64,000 nt of DNA from an uncultured Paraprevotella sp. GTDB lineage: Bacteria > Bacteroidota > Bacteroidia > Bacteroidales > Bacteroidaceae. Position 1 is the stretch's first letter. Every line of letters starts with the position of its first letter. This document shows positions 35,776 through 43,385 of the stretch, piece after piece. The notes beneath the pieces were generated by a model, which was not told the DNA's origin, ran no database searches, and was given only the letters and a program-made list of their open reading frames with translations. A program made the translations under genes and the position numbers. The stretch covers positions 17,283 through 81,282 of the forward strand of contig CALUKY010000009.1 in NCBI GenBank assembly GCA_944321345.1, in the 5' to 3' direction.

Positions 35776-37623
35776 TTACAGTTCTACATCAAAGACAATA
35801 CCGCTGTTCCATGTCAGATCTACGGCCAGACCCAACTGCAACTGGGTAGAGCGCAGGTCAGGAATACAGTTGTAGGCATTCTTCAAAGAACCGATAGTCA
35901 ACTGGGCAGTAGTGGTATAGTCCTGCTCGAATACGGATTTACGTTCATCCGTTCCACTGGTTGCGTTACCGCCAATATTTAGTGTCTTCAACTGACCGAC
36001 CAGATAGAATGTTGCTCCCGCTTTAACAATACCATCCACACCATAGAAATCAGTACCCGTATTATTTTGCAACTCAATAGCAATGTTTACTACGTCAGCA
36101 TCGTTCAAAGTTCCGGTAGTTTTACGGTTATCCAACACTAAGGTATAATTTGCTTTAGCGTCAGTGAAATCAGTAGCAGCCTTTGCTCTAACAATAGTTG
36201 AATCAGCTTTATCGTACACCATCAGGGCTCTATCCCCAGCATCATTACTACCCGGAACAAAGTTCCAGTTTACAGATTTTGGCTGACCGCCGACCAATAC
36301 TCCGGTAACCGGGAAACCATCTGACGGCACGGTAACCTTACGAGGATGAATTTCACCGCCAGCTGCTTTAGCATTGTCTTCCAACACAGCATTTTTACAT
36401 CTTACAACGGTCTTCAGGTTAGCCACAGCATACTGAATCGGATTTTTCAAAGCAATGGCGGTAGTGGTGCTCTTTACCGTTCCCGGATCTGTCCAATTTC
36501 CAGTCCAACTAGGGGTTGAACCCGCCCAGTCATTCAGAGAACCAGGGAATTGTGGAGTTTTATCTGCCGTTACCTTAATCGGAGTTGAAACAAAATAACT
36601 CAAAGAAGCAGGATAGCAAATATTTTCCGGTTTTAAAGTCATATTTCCCATTGTAACACCTCCATTATCTGCTTCTGTAAACGTATAGCTAGGAACACCA
36701 TCTGTCCATTTCAATTCTACAGCACCGTCCGGAAGATTATAGTCGTTAGGGAATGTATTATCCTTTAATGTTCCGTTGGTCCCATTTATTGCGGCATCAA
36801 TAGCTTCAGTAATTTTGCTAATGTCTACCGAACCAGAATATAAACTCGCATCCAACTTTCCTAATGCTGTTTTCAAATCACCCAATACAAATTTTACTGA
36901 TTTTGCAGAACCGGCTTTCAAAAAAGTTAAACTATCATAGAGTTCGGCCAATACATTTCCGCTATTAGCTGGAATTGTAGCGTAAGTTTTCCAGCTTCCG
37001 CCATCTGCACCAACTACAGTCTTCAAAGCATCCAGAATAGCTTTTGCAGAACCTTCATTTTCTGTTGATTTTGCGAAATCATTCTTCGATGTGATCTTCA
37101 ACAAATTGAAGTTAATTTTATCGATAGAATTTGTAGCTCCATCATTCAGTGTATTCAACAGAACTCCCTGGACAAACGCATCATCCGTTGCGCCCATTTT
37201 CGTTCCATCTTTAGTTCCTTCAGCTTCGCCATAAAACAGGAAATGTTTTGTTAATACCGGAATGTTTACATCCTGATAAATCTTGGTCTGATTTGAAAGC
37301 CCACCATCTTTTGCAATCTCATCCAAAGAAATGATCTGCTTGATTTCCTGATTATAGGTACCCGAAGGCGCTGTAAACATAGGCAACAGCTTGATATTCT
37401 GCATGCCCAGGAACGGATTACTTTCCTGCTGAGTATTCGCTGCAGTCATTCTGGTGCCCTTACCGGCCGGGATGTTCAGCGCAAACTGGGTCTTTACACT
37501 CTCCCCGTCAAAGGTAGGGTTAATTTCTGTTTCAGGAATTACCTCGTTAGAGCATGAAGTCATTCCCATAGTACCGGCCACCAGTACGGCAGCAAACAAG
37601 TACAGATTTTTGTTCATTTTCAT
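35776..37623 (-). CDS. Major fimbrillin (type V fimbrial structural subunit)
   Basis: A 615-residue precursor with a lipobox (MTSC, Cys24). A propeptide follows, then an Arg-containing site (AGKGTRMTAA, about residues 54-63), the expected Arg-specific protease cut that frees the acceptor groove. The large beta-rich region has fimbrillin features: IKLLPMFTAP, IYQDVNIPVLTKHFLFYGEA, YFVSTPIKV and the C-terminal LTWNSGIVFDVEL. Type V subunits polymerise by strand exchange after this cleavage. The gene is poorer in GC than its neighbours (38% in a counted 60-nt line at 36781), typical of antigenically variable subunits. No close named relative can be identified by eye. Confidence 0.85.
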   Translation of the reverse strand: MKMNKNLYLFAAVLVAGTMGMTSCSNEVIPETEINPTFDGESVKTQFALNIPAGKGTRMTAANTQQESNPFLGMQNIKLLPMFTAPSGTYNQEIKQIISLDEIAKDGGLSNQTKIYQDVNIPVLTKHFLFYGEAEGTKDGTKMGATDDAFVQGVLLNTLNDGATNSIDKINFNLLKITSKNDFAKSTENEGSAKAILDALKTVVGADGGSWKTYATIPANSGNVLAELYDSLTFLKAGSAKSVKFVLGDLKTALGKLDASLYSGSVDISKITEAIDAAINGTNGTLKDNTFPNDYNLPDGAVELKWTDGVPSYTFTEADNGGVTMGNMTLKPENICYPASLSYFVSTPIKVTADKTPQFPGSLNDWAGSTPSWTGNWTDPGTVKSTTTAIALKNPIQYAVANLKTVVRCKNAVLEDNAKAAGGEIHPRKVTVPSDGFPVTGVLVGGQPKSVNWNFVPGSNDAGDRALMVYDKADSTIVRAKAATDFTDAKANYTLVLDNRKTTGTLNDADVVNIAIELQNNTGTDFYGVDGIVKAGATFYLVGQLKTLNIGGNATSGTDERKSVFEQDYTTTAQLTIGSLKNAYNCIPDLRSTQLQLGLAVDLTWNSGIVFDVEL

Positions 37624-37686
37624 AAATTTTCTTCTTTAAGAAACAACAAAAAATTAATTAATACTATTCTATAATAAAATTTGAAA

Positions 37687-39087
37687 TCAATGTCTGATGC
37701 CCATCAGTTTCTCCAGAGCCTCCAGATTCTGCCGGGCTCCTTCGTTACCCGCAGCCACTGCCTTGCGGAAGCACTCGAGCGCCTCATGCTTCTTTCCGCA
37801 CAAGTAAAGGGCCGATCCCAGGGTGTTCCATTTGCGGCTGTCCTGCACCGGTGTCAGCAGCTCTACAGCCTCATCGCTCTTGCCGGCTGCTATCAGCTCA
37901 TTGGCGCGGTTGATCTTGCGTGCGGCAATATCGGGCACTGCCTCATAATACACCTGAATGTAACCGGAGTTACGCTGGTCGGGGAAAATATGCTCGCGCA
38001 AATAGTCAAAGGACTTGCCTCCATTGTGGCGGCGGATCAGGGCCTCGCGGCGGTTCGGATCTTTTGTCTCGTCCACAATGCGGAGCAGCTCGTCACGGCC
38101 GGGCAGATCACTTTCCGAAAGCACATCGCGCAGGTCGGCCCAGGCCTCACCGCCCGCCACCAGCTCATAGGTGCTGTCGGGCAGGGTCACGCCGTTGTCC
38201 GCCAGATATTCCTTCAGCACCCGGGCACGGTTGCGCGAAAGCTTGTTGTTGAGCGCCAGCGGACCTTCAGGCGAAGCCAATCCGATAATACGGATGCGGG
38301 CTACCGACGACAGGGTGTCGGCCTCAATGCGCTTCACCATATCCAGAATGCGGGCCAGCGTTTCGGCATTGTTGCGGAACTCGGGCAGCAGGTCCCACTT
38401 GCTCACCTTAAAGTGTACAAACAGGGCGTCCTTCATCTTGCGCAGCGGCACATTCGGATTGAAAGGCTTGTATTCCGACATCGGCACCAGCACCGGCTCA
38501 TATACGGCAATCTGCTCGGCCACACTGATCCAGGGCACTACCGGCTCGAAGGTAGGACGTATGTAGCGGGTCTGACCCAACAGCTGGGCGGGCAGCTGCG
38601 TCAGGCAGCAGCAGTCTTCAAAATCGCGCTGCAACTCCAGGCGCAGGTCGGCATCACGCATCCAGGGCTCTACCGCAATGACCTGGCTCAGGCGCACAGT
38701 GTCGCCCACCGCATAGATGCCCGTACGCTCCCGGTGTTCCAGAGCTGCCTTGCGGTCAAAATATTTGCGGTTGCGCTTTCCGGCAAACTCCACGATGGGC
38801 AATGCGTACGACTGGCTGTCGGCTGCCGACACCAGGCGGGGCATCACAAACAGGCGGTCGTCGGTGGTGAGGCGCACATCGCCCACCGTAAGCGCAAAAT
38901 CCACACGCAGGCGCGTGCTGTCTATCCATTCCATCTGCAGGCTGTCGGCCAGATGGCCCTTCACCTGAGGCATTCGGGACAGAACAGATACCGGAGATGC
39001 CTGAAGCGATCCGAATCCGGCAACCATAACCCAAAAGGCTGTCAGCATTCGCGAGCACAGTTTCTTATCTTGAAATATCTTCATCAT
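37687..39087 (-). CDS. DUF3868 / OmpA-like outer membrane protein of the fimbrial locus
   Basis: A 466-residue protein with a signal peptide (about residues 1-30, ending LQAS). An N-terminal beta region of the DUF3868 type (about 40-200) comes first, with CCCL at about 159-162. An OmpA/MotB-like peptidoglycan-binding domain follows (about 215-330; IRIIGLASPEGPLALNNKLS, RARVLKEYLADNG). A C-terminal TPR-like helix pair is present (about 385-455; ANELIAAGKSDEAVELL, KHEALECFRKAVAAGNEGA). DUF3868 proteins accompany DUF3575 proteins ahead of fimbrillin genes in Bacteroidales and are thought to link fimbriae to the cell wall. It lies 63 nt before the fimbrillin and is GC-rich (68% in a counted line at 38101). 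Confidence 0.85.
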   Translation of the reverse strand: MMKIFQDKKLCSRMLTAFWVMVAGFGSLQASPVSVLSRMPQVKGHLADSLQMEWIDSTRLRVDFALTVGDVRLTTDDRLFVMPRLVSAADSQSYALPIVEFAGKRNRKYFDRKAALEHRERTGIYAVGDTVRLSQVIAVEPWMRDADLRLELQRDFEDCCCLTQLPAQLLGQTRYIRPTFEPVVPWISVAEQIAVYEPVLVPMSEYKPFNPNVPLRKMKDALFVHFKVSKWDLLPEFRNNAETLARILDMVKRIEADTLSSVARIRIIGLASPEGPLALNNKLSRNRARVLKEYLADNGVTLPDSTYELVAGGEAWADLRDVLSESDLPGRDELLRIVDETKDPNRREALIRRHNGGKSFDYLREHIFPDQRNSGYIQVYYEAVPDIAARKINRANELIAAGKSDEAVELLTPVQDSRKWNTLGSALYLCGKKHEALECFRKAVAAGNEGARQNLEALEKLMGIRH

Positions 39088-39100
39088 GTCTTCTAAAAAT

Positions 39101-39670
39101 TTAATGGATCACATAAACAAACGATACCGACAATTTGGTGGGCAGAAAACGGTTGGTGTGCCGGCTGCCCAGATAGTCGCCACAGGTCTGGCACAGATAC
39201 TCGTCAAAATCGGCATGCGAGAATCCTACACCGGCCTCGGCTTCTATACTCCAGTGCGGAGAAAGGATCCAGTGATAACCGTAACCCAAACCGATGGCCC
39301 ACTCGTTTCCCTGCACGCGGTTGGTCTTCAAATCGGGCATCATGCCGAAAGGCAGCGATACGTTTCCTACATTGAAACGGGTATAGGAAGCGTGCAGCCC
39401 CAGAAAATGACCGCCGAACGGACGACAGATCCAGTAGCGGTACTCCGGCTGTACGCGGATGTGCTTCCACTTGCGGTTGTCCGAAAAGGTCCATGGATTA
39501 TACGAGATGCCCAGCGCCAGAGTGGATTTCTTGCCCACAGCCACCTCAGGCTCCAGGTTCAGCGACAAAGTGGTCCAATGAAGCACATTTGTCTTCAAGG
39601 CTACATTCTGTGCCTGAGCTCCGACACTCCAGCAAAATGCCAACATACATATTTTAAACCAACTTCTCAT
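39101..39670 (-). CDS. DUF3575 outer membrane barrel protein, first gene of the fimbrial operon
   Basis: A 189-residue protein with a signal peptide (residues 1-20, ending VGAQAQ). The DUF3575 barrel follows: ALKTNVLHWTTLSLNLEPEVAV, GKKSTLALGISYNPWTF and KHIRVQPEYRYWICRPFGGHFLGLH (each shown in part), then WAIGLGYGYHWILSPHWSIEAEAGVGF. Such proteins start many Bacteroides fimbrial loci and probably form a small outer membrane barrel working with the DUF3868 partner, whose gene begins 13 nt downstream. No confident promoter was found in the 413-nt AT-rich gap upstream. Confidence 0.87.
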   Translation of the reverse strand: MRSWFKICMLAFCWSVGAQAQNVALKTNVLHWTTLSLNLEPEVAVGKKSTLALGISYNPWTFSDNRKWKHIRVQPEYRYWICRPFGGHFLGLHASYTRFNVGNVSLPFGMMPDLKTNRVQGNEWAIGLGYGYHWILSPHWSIEAEAGVGFSHADFDEYLCQTCGDYLGSRHTNRFLPTKLSVSFVYVIH

Positions 39671-40083
39671 TACCTTACTTTTTAATAAAATAAATTCACA
39701 AAATCAAAAGCATGCCATAGCTATAAAAAATCCTCAGATCCCCACAAAAGGGCAACCTGTGGCATACTATGTTTTTCCAATTTCTTGTAATCTTTGAATG
39801 AAAACGAAACTGTTTTTATCTATAACGGCAAATCGCTATAATTTTCTATGCAAATGAACCGTTTTTTCCTGAAAGATACAGTCGCTTTTTATAAAATAAA
39901 ATTTGCAAATCGTAAAAAAAGAAATCCAAATTCTGAAATCCCTCTTCCCACCAACCTCTCTAAGCTCTATATATCAGCAGTTTAATTATTATATCATTGT
40001 AGTATATTTAAAGATAGAAGTATAACAAAACATAGCGCTCAGCAGTGGGATCGGAACGACTTTTAGGACGAAAAGGAACGGCT
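39671..40083. other. 413-nt AT-rich gap upstream of the fimbrial operon
   Basis: This stretch should hold the fimbrial promoter (read leftward), but no perfect TAnnTTTG box is present. Near-misses on the minus strand are TATCTTTC (39871-39878) and TTCATTTG (39851-39858). A weak inverted repeat CCACA/TGTGG spans 39742-39762. No coding sequence is seen. A non-consensus promoter would suit a gene set that depends on an activator such as the neighbouring AraC-type regulator. Confidence 0.6.
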
Positions 40084-41292
40084 TCATATCTGCTTCTGAG
40101 ACTGTTTTCGATAGCGGTTTGGAGTAACTCCGTTATGACTCTGCACAAATGTCCGGTGAAAAACCGATGGCGATGAGAATCCACAAAGTTCTGCAATCTG
40201 CCCCACTGAAATATCCTTACAATCAACCAGCATATGCTCGGCCTCGCGTATGCGGTAATCACGCACCACATCACTGAAACTCCCCCCAAAACCTTCGTTG
40301 AAAACCCGGGATATATAGGTTCGGTTCAACGGCAAAACATGAGATACGTCCATCAGCTTGAAATTCGGATTCAAGTAGGGCTTTTCCTTCATCATCCAAG
40401 TGGCCACCTCATCATGATAAGCCGGCAGTTTCTTCAGGAAAGAACTGTCTCCGCCCACCGAAGACACCTTGCAAGGATATAGCTTCTCTTCAATAAGTCG
40501 CGCTTTATGACAGGCTTCCGCCTCATTCATGCTATGCTTGAAAAAGTTCTCCGTATAGGGATTGTCATGAAAGAGACCCTTGTAAAGGGTGTAGGCAAAA
40601 AAACACTGCACCGTAAGATTATGCGTAATCAGGCTGTATGTGTTCCCATCAAGAAGAACAAAAAAATAGGCCAACCCGATAAGAAACACTCCGATACCAT
40701 ACTGGCGCAACCAGGATACGTCCATGCTCTCGATGTTGGAATAGTTGTTGAGACACCACTCGCGGTAAAAGCTTTTGTAATAGCGGGTCAACAGAAGCAG
40801 GAATACCAGATAAAACAGAACGGAAAGGTTCATAAAAATGCGGTAGCCCACATTAAAACAGGTGATATTCTCTACAAACTCCCTGATCGAACTCAGTTTC
40901 ATAGGTGTTTGTCCCAGCAGGTATAGAACCAGATAATAAAACAGGGAAACCAATACATAAGGGAGCAGCAACAGCCCCGTACGTTTCAGATTCAGCCAGC
41001 CCGGCCGCACCACCTCTATCGGATAGAACAGAAGGATAATCAGAAACAGATTACCGCTTACCAGAACTCCCGGATTCATGACACTCGTACTGGTAAAGTT
41101 CAGAAGCGGATGCTCCAAAAAAAGTCCGGACAAACGTATCATATAGAAAAGTCCCCACAACAACATGATTATCGCCAGCAGCCACCGCGACCGGTTGTTG
41201 TGACTGCGCAGAAAAAGGAGTACGGAGCCGCCTAGACAGACAACGGTAATCATTGTATACAAAACGGGTAATATATGGGTATAGTCGAACAT
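40084..41292 (-). CDS. Membrane-embedded AraC-family transcriptional regulator
   Basis: A 402-residue protein. Residues 1 to about 225 contain six or seven hydrophobic helices (TMITVVCLGGSVLLFL, SRWLLAIIMLLWGLFYMI and similar). The C-terminal 100 residues are an AraC/XylS double helix-turn-helix (NRTYISRVFNEGFGGSFSDVV; ISVGQIAELCGFSSPSVFHRTFVQSHNGVTPNRYR, shown in part). It would sense a membrane or periplasmic signal and act on DNA directly. Its place directly upstream of the fimbrial operon and in the same direction makes it the likely activator, though this is inference. Its own promoter is not obvious within 150 nt. Confidence 0.88.
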   Translation of the reverse strand: MFDYTHILPVLYTMITVVCLGGSVLLFLRSHNNRSRWLLAIIMLLWGLFYMIRLSGLFLEHPLLNFTSTSVMNPGVLVSGNLFLIILLFYPIEVVRPGWLNLKRTGLLLLPYVLVSLFYYLVLYLLGQTPMKLSSIREFVENITCFNVGYRIFMNLSVLFYLVFLLLLTRYYKSFYREWCLNNYSNIESMDVSWLRQYGIGVFLIGLAYFFVLLDGNTYSLITHNLTVQCFFAYTLYKGLFHDNPYTENFFKHSMNEAEACHKARLIEEKLYPCKVSSVGGDSSFLKKLPAYHDEVATWMMKEKPYLNPNFKLMDVSHVLPLNRTYISRVFNEGFGGSFSDVVRDYRIREAEHMLVDCKDISVGQIAELCGFSSPSVFHRTFVQSHNGVTPNRYRKQSQKQI

Positions 41293-41430
41293 ATTTTCTA
41301 TAGTGTTTTAAAATTCATCAAAACAGCACAAAAAATCCGGCTGACAATTATGACATCAGATCTTCAACTGCATTTCGTGGATACGCAGATGAAGCCCATG
41401 ACAGAATCACTTTCGATTTCCTACATGGAA

Positions 41431-41784
<354 letters not shown>

Positions 41785-41865
41785 TCCTTCTCCTTAAACA
41801 TAGAAAAAACTCATGAACCTTTTCACTGGTTACCCAAATACAAATACCTTTATTGATTTACGGTA

Positions 41866-41897
41866 CAAAGATACAAGTTAATAAAATATTAAACAAA
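41866..41897 (-). promoter_or_regulatory. Consensus promoter reading through the (GT)19 tract toward the AraC-type gene
   Basis: On the minus strand TTTG (41894-41897) is followed after exactly 20 nt by TATCTTTG (41866-41873), a perfect Bacteroidales promoter. Transcription should start near 41860. The transcript would cross the microsatellite and reach the regulator gene after about 570 nt. Confidence 0.7.
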
Positions 41898-41943
41898 TTT
41901 CAGATTGTAAAAATGCCACATTTAACAAAACAAACAATCATAA

Positions 41944-41966
41944 AAGCTACAGAAGCTACAGAAGCA
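41944..41966. repeat. 9-bp tandem repeat AAGCTACAG x 2.5
   Basis: AAGCTACAG occurs at 41944-41952 and 41953-41961, followed by AAGCA. It lies about 50 nt upstream of the -33 box of the promoter at 41866-41897 and might be an activator-binding direct repeat or a second slippage site. Confidence 0.6.
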
Positions 41967-42032
41967 AGCAAAAGGGAGGAAAACATAGGAAAAATTTAAG
42001 AATCAGCCATCCGGCCGCCCTTGTAAAAAAAA

Positions 42033-42061
42033 CTCAGAAAACTGCCAGGCAGTTTTCTGAG
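42033..42061 (-). terminator. Terminator of the CNNM/CorC gene
   Basis: A perfect 14-bp inverted repeat (42033-42046 with 42048-42061), followed on the minus strand by eight T residues. It ends the ATPase-CNNM transcript 27 nt after the stop codon. Confidence 0.92.
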
Positions 42062-42087
42062 GATAAAATCTTGATCTGACCGGGCGA

Positions 42088-43371
42088 TTATTCTTCCTGC
42101 TGAAGGCGCTGCACCAGCAGTTTGTCAATACGCGCACCGTCCATATCCACAACTTCAAAAGAGAAGGTTTTCCATACGGCGGTCTCTCCGCTTTGTGGTA
42201 TATGCTCCAGCTGACTGATCACCAGACCGGCCACGGTGGTGTATTCGGCATTCTCATACAGTTCTTCGGCTTCAAAGTATTCCAGAAAATCGTAAATCGG
42301 GCACTGACCGTCAACGAGCCAACCCGGATTTTCCTTACGCTTCACAATATAAGGATCCTCACCACCCTCGTCGTTTACCGTACCGACCAGTCCCTCGAGA
42401 ATGTCCTTCAAGGTGATGATACCGGTACACGCACCGAATTCATCGCATACCAGACCACGACTCATATTCTGCGCCTTCATCAGTTCCAAAGCCTTGTATA
42501 CACTCATGCTTTCATAGAAATACATCGGCTTCCGGATAAGCGAGCGCAAGGAAAAGTCTTTCTGCTCCAAGGTAAGAACCAGATCCTTCAGAGTGATGAT
42601 TCCCAACACATGATCCAGTCCTCCGTCGGCTATGGGATATACTTCATAGAGATCCTGCTTGAGCACGGCGCGCACCTCGTCGGCCGTATTGTTCACATCC
42701 AGCCATACCAGGTCTTTCTTATGCGTCATGATGGAATCAATCTTCAAATCGCCCATCAGAAACACACGCTCCACAATATCCTGCTCCACAGGCTGTACCT
42801 CGCCACCTTCGGTTCCTTCCTGAATGATGGACTTGATCTCTTCTTCGGTAACCTTGCTCTCGGATGATTTGATTCCCAAGAGATTGAACATCACAGAGGT
42901 GCTCTTCGACAGCAGCCATACAAATGGCGATGCGGCTACCGATAGGGCATGCATGGGGCGGGCCACAATCTTAGCCGCCTTTTCGGCGGCACTCAGTCCG
43001 ATACGCTTGGGCACCAGCTCACCGAAAATCAAAGTAAGATAGGTCACGATAATGACAATCAGCGCCTGCGCAATCGTAAAGGCATAAAATTCAGGAACTC
43101 CGATCTGTTCCATCCACTCGCCGAATACCACGGCAATGGTGTTTCCGGAATAAATACCCGTAAGGATTCCGATCAGGGTAATACCGATCTGCACGGTAGA
43201 AAGAAAACGGTCGGGCTCATTGGCCAGCTTCAGAGCGGTCTGGGCAGACTTGTTTCCTTTTTTGGCATCGGTTGTCAAATTCGATTTGCGGGCAGAAATG
43301 AGGGCGATCTCCGACATGGCAAACACACCATTGAGCAGGATCAGCCCGATAATAATCAATATTTCACTCAT
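42088..43371 (-). CDS. CNNM/CorC family membrane protein with CBS pair (hemolysin family)
   Basis: A 427-residue protein of the same architecture as the one at 5193-6461. It has a DUF21 membrane domain (about 1-190, opening MSEILIIIGLILLNGVFAMSEIA, shown in part), a CBS pair (about 205-330; IMTHKKDLVWLDV, VCDEFGACTGIITLKDILEGL) and a CorC_HlyC domain (about 345-420). Divalent cation transport or its regulation is expected. It lies 14 nt downstream of the P-type ATPase, so a shared role in calcium or magnesium balance is likely. It is clearly a paralogue and not a recent copy, since the two differ through most of their length. Confidence 0.87.
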   Translation of the reverse strand: MSEILIIIGLILLNGVFAMSEIALISARKSNLTTDAKKGNKSAQTALKLANEPDRFLSTVQIGITLIGILTGIYSGNTIAVVFGEWMEQIGVPEFYAFTIAQALIVIIVTYLTLIFGELVPKRIGLSAAEKAAKIVARPMHALSVAASPFVWLLSKSTSVMFNLLGIKSSESKVTEEEIKSIIQEGTEGGEVQPVEQDIVERVFLMGDLKIDSIMTHKKDLVWLDVNNTADEVRAVLKQDLYEVYPIADGGLDHVLGIITLKDLVLTLEQKDFSLRSLIRKPMYFYESMSVYKALELMKAQNMSRGLVCDEFGACTGIITLKDILEGLVGTVNDEGGEDPYIVKRKENPGWLVDGQCPIYDFLEYFEAEELYENAEYTTVAGLVISQLEHIPQSGETAVWKTFSFEVVDMDGARIDKLLVQRLQQEE

Positions 43372-43385
43372 ACAGTTCTCTTCGT

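Noticed and set aside
39742-39762. CCACA...TGTGG inverted repeat upstream of the fimbrial operon
   Set aside because: Only 5-bp arms; invertible-promoter switches of Bacteroides need longer arms and a nearby invertase. No second copy and no recombinase gene was seen.
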